Below are positions 12,405 through 25,739 of a DNA stretch of 64,000 nt, in pieces (the stretch's first letter is position 1; each line of letters begins with the position of its first letter). Source of the stretch: Marisa cornuarietis (taxonomy: Eukaryota; Mollusca; Gastropoda; Architaenioglossa; Ampullariidae); NCBI GenBank assembly GCA_004794655.1, contig SMMW01000650.1:248001-312000 (forward strand), written 5' to 3'. Under the pieces are notes generated by a model that did not search any database, had not been told where the DNA came from, and saw only the letters and a list, made by a program, of their open reading frames with translations. Both the position numbers and the translations under genes were made by a program.

Positions 12405-12510
12405 GGGGGAGGTTCGGTGGAGCAACGGTTAGCGTCTGTCACCAATACAGGGAGAGTTGGGTGTCCTGGGTTCAGCTCTCGTCTCAGGCAGGTTGTTCTT
12501 TCTCTTCACG
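12405..12510 (+). mobile_element. SINE head fragment, + orientation
   Basis: Contains ggtggagcaacggttagcg (A-box region) and gtcctgggttcagctctcg (B-box region). It matches the reverse complement of the SINE at 50925-51109 closely, but the shared LINE-like 3' tail is missing, so it is 3'-truncated or rearranged. Confidence 0.6.
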
Positions 12511-13470
12511 TTCTAAAGTTAAGCAAAAGTGTTAGTGTAGTCATGAAAGTCCAACTTATAATGAGGCAGAAGAATACTTGCAGAGTATTAACAGTCCTTA
12601 CCATGCGATTGTCCAGCGACAGTCTAAACAGTATATATTCAGTGGTTCAGTTCGTGCCTTGTCTGACAAGATTCAAGATTCTGTTTTATTCTTTCACCCT
12701 CTAAGGGGTATTGAGATATTCGAAAAATAATATATACAGTATATACATATTCACATACATTCTTTTCTATACAATATTTCTCACTCACACACCCTCACAC
12801 ACACATTTTCACTGGTTAGTTTATAACAGCTAATATATTAAAACTTATTTTCTGTATCATTCACTCATTCTTTCCTTTTCACGTCCTTCCAAACCCCACC
12901 AAGCTTATCTGCAAATGTAATCAAATAAATCAAAGCATCTAAACACACATAAACAAAGGCATGCAGATACTTACATCTGCTTACATATATATAATCTCTC
13001 TCAGGCAATATTTGAACATATTAAAAAAACAGTCGTCTATATCGCAAAGGTAATCCTGATGACAGAAGACGGAGTTTTCTTTCCTTATCAGGATTTTTTT
13101 TATATCCATTTCTGTGCTGGGTTGTGGTTTTAGTATATTCATTAGTTTTTGACCTTGCAGATCTACTCTGATATTGTGAACATAATCGGATGTTACTTAA
13201 CAGAAATTTAAGTTTCTCAAAACTTTACATTTCTAGACATCAAAGATAACTGTGTTTTGCTGCAAGACAATGAGACTTGTTTTCTTCTCTCTCTCTCTCT
13301 CTGACAAGTCACATGTACAGATATCATTCCAACACAAAAAAGAAGGTTCAATGCCTAAAACGTCTTTCACGGCAGAAATTAATTTTTTTGCTCCCTAACT
13401 TTTAAATACATGGACCTTCAGTTAAAACTACCGTTCATGAGAGATTATTCAGTCTGTAGTCTCCAAATGC

Positions 13471-13545
13471 TATAAAAAATCAGGCCATTTGAGATACATT
13501 AGAAATTACACAAGGGCAAGATAGAAGCCACTTTGCTAAGATAAC
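13471..13545 (+). promoter_or_regulatory. Proximal promoter of G2
   Basis: TATAAAAA (13471-13478) with the adjoining ATCAGG box, then AGATAAC (13539-13545) followed by CACAT, 64 bp before the ATG. The position where other genes have TATAAAAG reads AAGATAGAAG here, so that TATA box has decayed. Confidence 0.4.
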
Positions 13546-13608
13546 CACATCTTGCTTACGGCTTTTTCGATCAGTCATTTGCTCAGGAAGACGTGGAAGT
13601 CCAGAGCC

Positions 13609-16600
13609 ATGTTTAAGTTTGTATCGTGTCTGTGCCTTGTGCTAATGATAACAGAGGCAGTCAAATACCACAAAAGTAAACTACAGTATGCACAGAAGCG
13701 AAGTTTGATGGCAAAACGACAAGGTGAGGTACCTCTTGCCTTTCAAGTCCCTTGTTTTGAAAGTTATGCAGTAGGTTGAGAAAATAATAAGAATAATAAA
13801 AAAGGGGATTTGTACAGCGACATATCCCGGTCCTACGAACAGGCTCATTGCGCTTTACATTTCCACCCACCCCTCCCCCAAAAAAAGACATGGATGCACG
13901 CAACATAACATGCAATATTGTTGTCTAGAGAATGCCAGATGAGATAGTATGAATGATATCTAGCAAGAAGGTTCTCCACTGTGCACAAATCATTTGAAAA
14001 ACTTATCCAGGCTGCAAATGTAGGAGAAAAAACTGTAGCAGTAGTAGTACTACTGATTTTAGATTTCATTAGATTTAAATAACTGGTTAAAAATGAATTA
14101 ATTTTTTTAAAACAATGTTCCCTCGTGTAATTACTTCTTTCATTTGTCCTTAATTTCCTCGCTCTGCTCCACTGTGCTTTACTTGTTTTTCTTTCTTTCA
14201 TTTGTTGAGTCTTTATCAAAATATTTGATTGTTTTAGTATACCTCATCATAGTCCTTTTTACCCTCCCCCCTTCCGCTCTGGCTACTTTTCTACCATCTT
14301 TCTCTGCAGAATCACTATACTCTCTGTTCCTGTTACTTGCTGCCTTTTTGTGTTTTCCATCTTTGTTTTCTGTTTGTTGTCAGTATTGTTAGTTAGTTAG
14401 TTAGTTAGTTGTTGTTTTATGCCAAGTCAGCAACTATGGCTATCTCATGGCAAAAACAATGTACATGACTATTCAAAGGTTGATATAAAGTAATTGTACA
14501 AGTCTATAGATTTCTCTTTTCTTAGTTTTACAAAATAATAGTTTTTTAAACATATAAGTTCGATCATATCAGGTGAAAAATCTGAATGGACTTTACATAT
14601 GCCAAGATTGATTTGGAAGAGTGTTTGGCAAAAAGGTCATCAAGAGTCTGTGCTGTAAAATAGTTTTGACGAATTGTAGCGAGTTTTGAACAGGAGATGA
14701 GCAAATGTTCTATGGTTAGGGGGTCTTTACACCAAGGACAAAGTGGGGGGTTTTCTCCTGCAAGCAAAAATCTGTGAGTGATATATGAGTGACCAGCTTT
14801 TAGTCTATTTATAACCACTTTTTCTCGTCGGTTTAGAAATTCTTGTGTTATACAGTCTGATAGTTTTGGAAAAATAGCGTGAAGTTTGTTGTGCTTCATG
14901 GAGTCCCAGTGAAGCTGCCAAAGTTGTGAGATATACAGTTTAACAGAAACGTTCCAATCTGAGGCAAATGTTGTATGGACCACAAGTGGTTGCTGAAGGG
15001 CCTTTTTTGCTGCCTCATCAGCTTTAGTGTTTCCTGGAATATTTGCATGGCCAGGAACCCAAATAAAGATAATGTCAAAATTGTTATTCTGTAGTAATGA
15101 TAGAAGTTCAAAGAATTTGACCAGTAGTGGGTGATCTAAACATTGAGAGTGAAGTGCAAGTAGGGATGACAAAGAGTCTAAAATAACTAAGAAGTTTTTC
15201 TCTTTAGATGTATGGATATACTGCAGCGCAAGTAGAAGGGCTTTTAACTCTGCAGAAAAAATGGAGCTATGACCTTCCAAGCGAGCTGTCAGGGGTGGTG
15301 TGGAAATGTCCATCGGCACTGCTGCAGCTGCTACAGTTTCTTTTTCAGTATTTTTGAATCCATCAGTGTATATGTGACAAAAGTCAGGATAGTCTGTGAT
15401 TATTTCTCTGAAAAGCTGCTGATAGACTATGTCAGGGGTTTCACCTTTTTTTTACTGTTGTCAGTATTGTCATTTATTCTTACGTCCCTCCTGTTCTATC
15501 CATTTAGTCCACATCTCTTCCTTGTTTTAAGCGCTAAGAGCATAGTCTCTATGGGTGTGAATATGCGCTGTAAAAATCTTCATTTATTATTATTATTATT
15601 ATTTCTTAGTCGCATGTTACAGTGACAATCTGTGGTGAGAACCAGTTTATGTGCAAGTCTGGTGAGTGTATTCTAGCGGAGTGGACGTGCGACACACAAG
15701 CTGACTGTGCTGACGGGTCCGACGAACAGGAATGTGGTCAGTGACTATTAATGCACTCAAGCTGTGTATAAGGAGTATGGTCAGTGACTGTTAATGTCCT
15801 CTAGCTGTGTATAAGGAGTATGGTCAGTGACTGTTAATGTACTCTAGCTGTGTATAAGGAGTATGGTCAGTGACTGTTAATGTACTCTAGCTGTGTATAA
15901 GGAGTATGGTCAGTGACTGTTAATGTCCTCTAGCTGTGTATAAGGAGCATAGTCAGTGACTGTTAATGTCCACTAGCTGTGTATAAGGAGCATGGTCAGT
16001 GACTGTAAATGTACTCTAGCTGTGTATAAGGAGCATAGTCAGTGACTGTTAATGTCCACTAGCTGTGTATAAGGAGCATGGTCAGTGACTGTTAATGTAC
16101 TCTAGCTGTGTATAAGGAGTATGGTCAGTGGCTATTATTGTTCTCTAGCTGTGTATAAGGAGTATGGTCAGCGACTATTAATGTTCTCTAGCTGTGTATA
16201 AGGAGTATGGTCAGTGACTGTTAATGTACTTTAGCTGTGTATAAGGAGTATGGTCAGTGACTGTTAATGTACTCTAGCTGTCAGTGGATTGTGAACAGTA
16301 AATTCATGTTTTCAAAGCTGTCATCTGAAATGTTTTACAATCAATGTCAGATTTGTGTTACTTGTTCTTTTCTCCCCACTTGGTGTAAATTGAATTTCCT
16401 TACCCTGTTAAATAGCTTATGGGGGTGCGTCAGGCTCTGAGAGTTACAAGTCCGTTGTCCACGGAAAGAAAACAAGTTTTAATAGGCTACTTAATAATAC
16501 ACGGAACGACATTTTGGGAAACTTTTATACTTAAAAGATATATTCATTTAGTTTAAGGTTCGATTTTGATGCCGCAAATATTAATTTTTTTTTAGAGTGC

Positions 16601-17254
16601 GTTTGCAGAGGAGAATTCAAGTTTCAGTGCGAAAACGGTCATTGTGTTCCCCGGGCTTCTCTTTGTGATTCTTACAACGACTGTGGCGATAACAGCGACG
16701 AAGTTGACTGCCGTGAGTGTGTCGGGATTTATTTTCTCGCATTAAAGAACTATTTCTTTGTTCCGTGTTTTACTCGAAGTATCTATTCAATGATTATCTA
16801 GTTTCTTAACAGATGAGCAATTGTCTTTTGATTTTCTGCTCGTTTCTCTGCTCCCACTGAACGTGAAGTCAACGTGCTTTAGATGGAACAGTGAGAGAAT
16901 CCTACCTTAAATCACTTCAAAACGGAGTTGACTTCTGCTTTCCGCAGCTTTGACCACCTGCAGACCCGGGCAGGTGCAGTGTGACAACTACAGATGCATC
17001 GATGAGACTTGGCTGTGTGATGGCGATAACGACTGCGGAACTGGATGGGATGAGCGCGAGTGTGGTATGTCGGGTAGACTGTAGAGTTGTCACCGAGACC
17101 TGCGTCTGTCACGCTATGATGCTGCGCATAATTATATTTTGAAACCACCGAGGTCATGAACCCGCTCGCACAGGGTTCAGTAATGTCAGTAAAATCAAGT
17201 CACTTTGTGCCGTTCATCTGTCTCTGTCTCGACGACGACGACGACGACGACGAC

Positions 17255-17306
<52 letters not shown>

Positions 17307-19227
17307 ATTTAGTTTTTGTAAGGCCGTCTGGCCCATATAAACATCAAATACTGATGGTTACATGCATATCAACATTTTGTGGCTGTGTGTGTGTGTTAGG
17401 GGTGTTTCACCAAATTAATAAATAAATTAATAAGACTATTATGCAGTGAACACAAAGATAAAAGAACTTTGTTATCGTCAGTTTTTCTCGCTTTAAAAAG
17501 AGAACTTTTTGGCCTTCTCAGAAAGCGGTACGTGCAGAGAGGACCAGTTCCAGTGCGCTGATGGGTCAACGTGCATCCCCGCTGGGTGGGAGTGTGACGG
17601 CGCAGTTAACTGCAATGACGGAAGTGATGAGAAGCACTGTGGTGAGTATTTACAGCATGAGCTCACGTACTGAACCATCTCTTCCTCTATTCGTATGCTT
17701 GATTTTTTTTAAACTTCTGTTTGTCTGTCTTTCCGCATGTCTGGCTGTACATGTGTTTGTGTTTGTCTGGCTTTCTCGTTTACAGCACGTGGAAATGTAT
17801 GCATGTGCGAAGTTGTGTTAATATATATATATATATATACAAGTATATATACGTATGCACGCTTTCTTATATTTTAAGTCGACACGAACCACGAGCAGAC
17901 GAACTCGTAACTGTTCTTACCATTCTGACGAAGTCTGTTATGATAGATTTTGTATTGAGCGAATCAGTAGCCATTCATGATCAAACTGCAAGACCAGAGG
18001 CTCTAGCCCTATAACCCCCAGACTAATATGAGAAACGTTTGATCAAGCTCACCAAAGCACTTGTATGACGATTATATAAAATATGTTCCATACATCTATC
18101 CCTGTCAGTACTGCTAAGAAGGGCCGTTAGGGATGGAACTGCTGTGATCGACGTTGACTGGATTTTTCCATCTCGGTTTCTTAAGTATAACTAACTGTCA
18201 ATAAAACATAGTTTATGAAAACTATCGTTTCCTGTTATCTCGCTCTTGTGATGTCTACCTGTAACCCTTACACCTGTCTAAACAGAATGCGATCCCACAA
18301 CCGAGTTTAAGTGCTCTCAGGGCCAGTGCATTCCCATCGAATGGCGATGCGACAACGACGATGATTGTGGTGATTTTTCTGATGAGCTTGGATGTCGTAA
18401 GTAGCACGTGATGTGCGAATGCTTCTTAGGTGGACATATCAGTTCATACAGCTCATAGACAATAGCTTAGTGTCCTTTCTCTAACGTGCATCTCCGTCAT
18501 TTCAATCTTCATATATCCTTAACAACAACAACAAAACAATAAAAGTACTATTTATTCTGTGAAATAAAGAGGGCAATGAAAACTTATCCCACATTTGTTC
18601 TTAAGCTGATATTCGCTGAAAATCTAAATTAGTTTAATAAAAGCACCAAACGTTTCGCTTTTGCATTTTTGCTTTCGTCGAACAAATTAAAAAACGTTTG
18701 TGATGATAGATTCTGGGAGTGCCCAATGTTCTGTTTGTCTAAACTCTGATATCTAATATCTAACCTCTGACCTGCTGTGATCGTCTCGAACGAATATCAA
18801 AGATAAACCGCACAGAGGAAAAACACTTTGTACTGCAATCTTTTGACCATATTATCCTCACTTGATTTAAAGTACAGCATTTCAGAAACTTTGCCTTCAC
18901 AGGAAGACACCTTCCAAAATTGGTCTTTGTCTTTCCCTGTCTTTCTGTCTTCAACTTGATTTTTCTTTTCATCCCATAACTCATTGATTTTGTTAATCCC
19001 TTTTTCTCAGCAAAATGACAGAACGACAAAAATGAGATACTACTTTTCCTACTGCAGAATAAATTGTTATTATCTCCCTAGCTACCATGCATCCCAGCAC
19101 GTGCAGCGACCGAATGACTCTGCGGGGCTGTCTGCTGATGAACGAGACGTCACTTCCCATCTGTCTCGACGACGACCTCGGCTTCAAGTACTGCCGCAAG
19201 TTCTGCGACCTTTGCTCGGATGACTAA
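13609..19227 (+). CDS. G2, secreted protein with five LDLa repeats and a C-terminal ShKT-like module
   Basis: Exons: 13609-13723, 15623-15736, 16596-16712, 16948-17064, 17522-17641, 18286-18396, 19082-19227 (TAA). The joined CDS is 840 nt, 279 residues. Single cassette D, here one codon longer than usual and starting ESGTC where most D cassettes start GGTC. The terminal module is almost the same as in G1 (sequon [11 protein letters not shown]), placing G2 in the one-D subfamily. Exon 1 is the least typical among the complete genes ([17 protein letters not shown]) and its dibasic site reads AQKRS, as in G8. Intron 1 carries a nested retrotransposon pair ending about 19 bp before the cassette A acceptor. 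Intron 2 starts with a 43-bp minisatellite that copies the splice donor. AATAAA at 19381 is a plausible poly(A) signal. Confidence 0.9.
14390..15455 (-). mobile_element. 5'-truncated RNase H-bearing LINE (I/Jockey-like), antisense
   Basis: Bounded by a perfect 15-bp duplication tgttgtcagtattgt at 14375-14389 and 15456-15470. The 3' end is the TAGT repeat at 14390-14410 (CTAA repeats in the sense orientation). The 5' end is cut off inside the RNase H domain at 15455. Its last 40 bp before the tail are shared with the SINE at 50925-51109. Confidence 0.9.
14564..15454 (-). pseudogene. RNase H domain and C-terminal zinc motif of a non-LTR retrotransposon, 5'-truncated
   Basis: The - strand frame is open from the truncation point at 15454 to the stop near 14564. 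In order it shows HIYTDGF (first catalytic Asp, codon 15364-15362), [10 protein letters not shown] (Glu), [11 protein letters not shown] (Asp) and [19 protein letters not shown] (Asp), the four RNase H active-site positions. A CPWCK...EHLLISC zinc-type motif follows near the C terminus. An RNase H after the RT is typical of the I and related LINE clades. No RT remains here and the host gene reads the other strand, so it is a dead fragment. Confidence 0.85.
15737..16281 (+). repeat. 43-bp minisatellite built from a splice donor
   Basis: Twelve head-to-tail units of exactly 43 bp start at 15737 (the first intron base after cassette A) and repeat through 16253, followed by a partial unit. Each unit begins gtcagtgact and ends aaggagtatg, so every junction recreates a sequence close to the genuine exon-intron border (aatgtg then gtcagt). 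Units differ by a few substitutions and there are no length changes. It is present only in G2. Confidence 0.95.
17230..17305. repeat. (GAC)n(GAT)n microsatellite
   Basis: GAC repeats pass into GAT repeats in the G2 intron between cassettes C and D. The poly-aspartate frame here is an artefact. Confidence 0.9.
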
Positions 19228-20157
19228 ACTGCCAGCACTTTTATTTCCCGGACCCGTTTTCCACCCCTCGGCGAGCTCGAGATACCCGAGCTTCTAAGAC
19301 AGTGAAGCTTTAAAATACCGCTAGTATTGCTTTCACTTTAATGTCATTTTTTCCTCTTTCTCTTTCAAAGTTACTTTAGGAATAAAATTTGGTGTCTATG
19401 TGTCATAAATTTAAGGATTTTCAGCTGTTACAACTTTTTTCCTGCTCATAATCTAGATTTTTCTATTTACTCAATGTGACGTGTATGATGACGTGTGCGA
19501 TGACGTATATGATGACACGTGTGATGTGCGGAAAATATGACGTGTGTGTGATGACGTATATGATGACTCGTGTGTTGACGTGTGTGCTGATGCACGCGCC
19601 ACACGCATGTTCTCAATAACCTCAGTACAATGGCGTCCATCGTTATTAAACATTACAGGTGAAAAATCTTCTCAGTTAAGTGCAATAATTACTAGATTTT
19701 AATAAAATACAAATAAATTCAGCGGGGGAATCACCAGAGATACCATGTGATTTACAGAGGTTAAAAAAAGATTTCCTACTCCAAAACCATGGCCATTGCT
19801 TGCCAGGTCTTTTTTCTCGAAATGAAGTTCCATCGCTCCTCTGTTTTGCCTGGAGTTCACTCTACACTGATATTTGCTCAGCAGCACGCATTGGTTTTAT
19901 TTCTACACATTTTCCTGTTATCATATCATAACTCTTAACCCCCCCCTTCCCTCTTGCTACTTTACTCATCTTTCTCGGCAGAATCACTATATTTCTCTGT
20001 TCCTGTTACTTGATGCCTTTTGTTTTCTGTTTCGTCAGTACTGTCGTTTTCTTTCGTCCTCTTTGTTTTGTATCTACTTAGTCCACGTCTCTTCCTCGTT
20101 TTAAGCGCTAAGAGCATGCTCTCTATGAGTGTGAATATGCGCTATAAACATCTTCAC

Positions 20158-20190
<33 letters not shown>

Positions 20191-21033
20191 CCTTTTATAT
20201 GCCTAAATGTGCTTTAGAGTGTCGATTTACAGAGCTTAGCGCCACGAATCTGATTTATGTATATACGTAACTGAGTGTATTTAAATCTCTACCTCATGTG
20301 TCATTACTAGAATATACGAGGGCATCTTTCAACCTTATAGAACACGTTCAGCCATAGAAACGATAGAAGGTGTCCCGATAAGGAAATACTTGATTAAGAT
20401 CACAACTTTCTGATCAGGCATTTAGTATTTAGTCACTCAAACTTCATTCATTTAAACAGGATCCAATGTCCTCATCCCAGACCAGATTCGAAGTACTCTT
20501 ATTAAGGTAGTACAGTTTTTTCTTTTTTTTAAAGCAGAGGCGGATTCAGATAACGTTCGTTACTTGCTAAGTTTGCTGAATGGTTTCTAATTTTTTCAAA
20601 TACAAGCTGATATTGCTGAACAAGAAAGTTTCTTAAAGTTTTCCCCTGAAACGACAGCGGTGCGTGCAATGGGTTCTGATTTAAACCCTTTTTTTTGTCG
20701 TCACGTCTGGAATGCCATCATAGTCGCTTAGTAGGCTAGGATGGTCACGTGACATAAGGTGGATTAAAATATTCATAAAATCATCGACGACAAAATTTTA
20801 TGTGAACAATTTTGATTCGAATAAAATGACCTCAAAGATAGATAATGCAATATGCATTGTCCAAAGATTATCCACAAAATCAGGCCATGCAGATACCTTA
20901 GCTCCCACACACACAAAAACAAGAACATATGTAAGGTATCTTATGCTTAAGACACCCATTTTGTGTTAGTTTAATATTAGGCTACCTTAATCACTAGTTT
21001 CTTTTTTCACTCATTTCGTGACAAGAGTAAGCC
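19228..21033. other. Intergenic region G2-G3
   Basis: Contains the G2 poly(A) signal (19381), a short imperfect repeat of GATGACGTGTG type at about 19480-19590, an L2 tail at 19935-20187 and the G3 upstream region. The ATCAGG box conserved upstream of the genes is at about 20879, but no convincing TATA or AGATAAC pair was found for G3. Confidence 0.55.
19935..20187 (+). mobile_element. 5'-truncated L2-type LINE tail
   Basis: Matches the 3' UTR of the G1 LINE from the C-rich stretch through gcgctaagagcatgctctct to a long TTA run. Only non-coding tail is present. A possible 6-bp duplication (taactc at 19929 and 20185) is too short to be firm. Confidence 0.8.
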
Positions 21034-24000
21034 ATGTTGAAGTTTGTATTGTTCCTGACCCTCGTGCTGGCAGTCACAGAGGCAGTCAAATACCACAAGA
21101 GTAAACTACAGTATGCACACAAACGAAGCTTGATGGTGAAACGACAAGGTGAGGAACTTTTGTCTTCGTGACATTTTACTTTCTTGAAAGTCATGAGGCA
21201 GGTGTTTGAGAAAGGAAAATAAGTTTCCTACTCCGCTAGCGAACTATTGAAACAAACTGCAAGGAGTTCAAATTGTATGAACCCATTGGTTGTCGGACTA
21301 CATTTTTCATTGAACTTTTCACTTGGAAAGTTGGTTTGTATGTAACAATATTAAATACCTTCATACAAGTAAGTAAAAGCAACAAAATTTCTTAATAAAT
21401 TAGCTTTGCGCTTTTCTTTCCATGGCTGTATTTTTTTCTCCTTTTCTCTTTCATTAATTAATTCTTTGTTTGATATTCTTGCTGAATCTGTTGCGTAAAT
21501 ATTTGACTAATATTGAGGGCATGTCACCAGCTAAATTCCGTTGTGTGGTATTACAGTGACAACCTGTGGTGAGAACCAGTTCATGTGTGTTTCTGGTGAG
21601 TGTATTCTAGCGGAGTGGACGTGCGACACACAAGCTGACTGCGCTGACGGCTCCGACGAAAAAGAATGTGGTCAGTGGTTAGCACTTTCATGGTTTTAGT
21701 TCAGCTTTACGATTAATGTCATCTTCGCGTGTTAGTATGCATTCCTCTCCTTTTATTATTACCCCTCCCCCACCTTTTTTTTAAAAATAACTTTGGGCGA
21801 GCTGTATTTCTCCTTCATACTTTAAAGAATCTCTGGGTTTGTAAAGGCTCGTTACATTCATGAGACCTTTGTGCACGAACATAAGATAAGAACGTTCATG
21901 CAACTCAGTTTTTAACCTCCAATTTTTTTTTTATTCTTTCCACAATAGAGCAGTAGCATATAGATACACACAAACACATACAGAGGCAACTACCAACCTT
22001 TTGACATACACGCACACATTGTCACGGATCGACCCGTGAAATTAATGAATGACAGAAATGGAGTTAGCTCCCTTGTTTGTTTTGTACAGCAGGGTTAGTG
22101 GCCCTTGGGGGATACGTTTGCTATGGTTGAAAAGCGTGACGTAAAAGAGGGTATGACGTGGGGTGTCGTCTGCAAGAGCGCAGAAGTTTCTGGAGAGAGA
22201 GAACAAAAGATGGTTTCAGTGGGATGTACCGGTGTGTATGTGTGATTTTTCGAGAAAAGTAAAGGAGGTCGGCATTTGTAGTATTGTTTGGAGTATAAAG
22301 GTTAGTGTTTCGCCAGCTGCTGTGTTTCTACTGGTTTATTCAGAAAATTGGAGTATTGTTGTGTGTTTGAAAAGATTCGTCAGTTGCTGTGTTTCTGCCA
22401 GTGGATTCTATATTGGGAGTAATTGCAGTGCTTTTGGAGATTCACAGTGGTGTGTATTTCTATATAGTTTCAAGGAGAATTACAGGCAAGTGTACATATC
22501 TGTGGGTGCGTGAGTTGTGATCACACGTTGACAGTGTGATTTGGTCATGTACGTTTTGAGAAACTGTTGATGAACATTGGAAGAAAATTAAGCTGATATA
22601 GAGAAGAGACGGTGAGCGACGTTTGAGTGTAAGGTTGAAAGAAGACATTTACGTTGTTGAAAGGATATTTAGAATATTAGTAGGATTTATGTAATCATTA
22701 ATTTAGCTGCGATATATGTTGATGTAACTTTTATTTGAAATTCGTTGAGTGTGGGAAAATATTTGGATTTTTTTTTAATTATAGAGATATAGGAACCCAC
22801 GTGCAGGTCTTTGTACTTTGTTGTGTGAAAGAACACGTGAAGAACGCTGTGAGGTGAGTGTGTGTTGTATGTGACCCGTCCACACGTCCCGTGCGTTCTT
22901 GACACACATACATATATCCATACATAATAATGCAATCCTATTCATAAACAAATACATACATTGTATGTCATAAATACATCACTCGTTAGTCCCCCACAAA
23001 ACGCCCTTCTCATCTGCCAATTGTTCGCCTTTTATATGTACGTTTTCACTTTGATCGTCCTTAGTTGTATTCTTCTTTCTGTCGCCATTACGTATCCCAT
23101 GTGGTACGTGTTGTTTACATCTGGAGAACGACGTTTCATTTAGGATACAATGTTTTCATGCTGTTTATCATAATTATTTTCCAGACTGCGTTTGCAGAGG
23201 TGAGTTCAAGTTTCAGTGTGCAAACGGCAACTGTGTTCCACGGTCCTTCGTTTGCGACAGGGACAACGATTGTGGTGATAACAGTGACGAAGCTAACTGC
23301 GGTGAGTGTTTCCACGGGTTTATTACAAATTTCCTCTTCTTTATTATTAATCACAAAACTGTTTTGTCCAGGAACAACTTAAATACTTGTCTTAGCCAAC
23401 AAGCCCTTGTTAATTGATGTACTATTTTATTTTAAATCTTAAATTCTCTTGTTGGATCATCTTACTACTTCAATTCCAACAGGTGAGTAAGAAAAAGAGC
23501 ACGTAGTCTCACCAAATAATAGTTAAAATGATCACCTACCGCTGTAGTCTCATCCAATAACTTTTTTAATGATTACGTACCGCTTTTTCCAGACCCAGTG
23601 ACCTGTGAACCCGACCAGGTTCAATGTGACAACAAGAGGTGTATCCATGAGACGTGGTTGTGTGATGGCGACAATGACTGTGGTGATGGATGGGACGAGA
23701 GCAACTGTGGTGGGTGGCTAAGTTACCAGCTGTAGTACGCATGTCAGCTGAATATAATGCTGCAGCGTTAAGGAACAACCGAAACAACACATGAACTTAT
23801 CACAACAAGGTTACTAGCAACACAACACTGACATTAGTTTGTGACACACAAATGTGTCGGACATTTCTTGATTAATTCTTAAAGAGGAAATAACAAGAGG
23901 ATCACTGTAAATACTGTAAATACGTCATGACGTCTTACCTCACTGAATTTTGCCGCCAGTCCGAGAGTTTCGAGATGTTTAGGGGACGTTGATGTAGCTG

Positions 24001-25435
24001 CATTCCGACAGCTGTGACGTCATCGCTATGTTTCGCTCTCCACGTTTCCGATGAGGTACAAACAGCTGTCTGACTTTTTTGTGCCCTGTGTGCATGAAAT
24101 CACGTGTTCAATCTGCAGGTGGCACGTGCAGGCAGGACCGGTTTCCGTGCGCTGATGGGTCAAAGTGCATCCCCTCTCACTGGGAGTGTGATAATTTTGA
24201 TGACTGTGGTGACGGAAGTGATGAGGTGCACTGTGGTGAGTGTAATAACCCCCTCCCACCCCCCGCTCACTCACTCACTCACTCACTCACTCACTCACTC
24301 ACTTAAGGAGAGTAGTATGTTTCAAGATGACTGATGTGATCAACACACTCAAGAGCGATTTGGCAAAATCATATCAAAAGTTCGTGCCTCTGAGTATATC
24401 TTTGTAGGAGTTGATAATTGTGGCGACATCTACTTGCAGACACACAGTAAGCAATGCACGAAAATTGTAACGATGGCATCTTCTTCGCGGGAAAGAAGGA
24501 GTGATTTATATCTACACATGTAATTGCTAAATGGTAGGATAAAAAATATTGTCAGATATTATCAAACAGTCATGAGAATAAAAGCACGACTACCATGTGT
24601 ACTCAGTACCGTTTGTTTGGTTGGCTATATGCATGACATCACATGTTCAACCTGCAGAGGGCACGTGCAGAGAAGACCAGTTCCAGTGTGTGGATGGGTC
24701 GAGGTGCATCCCCGCATCCTGGAAGTGTGATGGTGGTAGGCATTGTGATGATGGAAGCGATGAGCAAGACTGTGGTGAGTATTATAGCATAACGACACGT
24801 ACAGAAAAAGTTCGCCAAGCCTCTAGCTCTCTCTCTCTCTCTCCTGTCTCTGTCTCTGGTTGACAGCATAACTACTTTTTTTCTCTTCTTCGCTGTTTCT
24901 GCCTATCTCTCTGCAAGTCGTGTCTGTCTTCGCCCCTCTACTCTCTCAGTCACGGTTGATTCGACCATGTAAGTCGATTCGCTCACAACCCAAAATTGAT
25001 TCGATCACATTCCTGAGTCAAATTACATTTACAAATTACATTTTTCAACCCAGATGAGTCATGTGATAATTTGTGTGTGTAGATTATACGTACCTACGTA
25101 GATGTACGGCCGCTTTTGTTATCAAGTGAAAAATAGACACTAATAGAAGTAATGAGACGACTATGAGCAACAAAATATATTCCTTGCTTAATTTAACTGA
25201 CGCAATAGCAGAGTGGTTGGCATGGCAACGCTGCACCGCCTAGAGCCACAAAGTGCGACAAATGGTTCGTAAAACTACACAGATAATCTTAAGACGGCGA
25301 GTATCTGTGTGAAACACAAGCCACCATGCAATGTAGTGTGCAAACCTTAATAAAATAATGGAAATATTGAGCTACATACATTTGAAAGCTACGCTTACAT
25401 GTATTGTACAAAAATTTCACTTCTATTCAGCGACG

Positions 25436-25503
<68 letters not shown>

Positions 25504-25707
25504 CACATATATATATATCTAATATACAAACTATAAAGACCAAGATCAAAAGGTACAGGTCAACAAACGACGATAAGGAATACGACATCAAAAGTCGCTT
25601 TTTTAGTATATCACAAGGATGATAATATGGTCGAATCGTCTGGTACCATAGTCCAATCAACAAATGGACGAATCGACCTTCCACTTCTTTTTCTGTGTAT
25701 GTGACTT

Positions 25708-25739
<32 letters not shown>

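Larger units (their letters stand above)
11882..13608. other. Intergenic region G1-G2
   Basis: Holds the G1 3' flank, a SINE head at 12405-12510, a short CT run near 13285, and the G2 upstream region. I see no exon in the remaining 1.3 kb. Confidence 0.6.
14240..15604 (+). mobile_element. L2-type LINE 3' tail, split by a nested insertion
   Basis: The left part (about 14240-14389) matches the 3' UTR of the G1 LINE (ccctccccccttccgctctg, then ctgttcctgttacttgctgc). The right part (15456-15604) continues it through gcgctaagagcatagtctct to a TTA run. The interruption is the RNase H-bearing element at 14390-15455. The original fragment was therefore about 300 bp of 5'-truncated LINE. Confidence 0.85.

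Noticed and set aside
15737..16281. CRISPR-like array
   Set aside because: Units are contiguous 43-bp repeats without spacers, in an intron of an animal gene.
17156..17425. Poly-aspartate open frame
   Set aside because: Translation of a GAC/GAT microsatellite in an intron, with no splice or promoter context.
22163..22513. 116-codon open frame
   Set aside because: Inside the solo LTR at 22020-22904; no recognisable domain.
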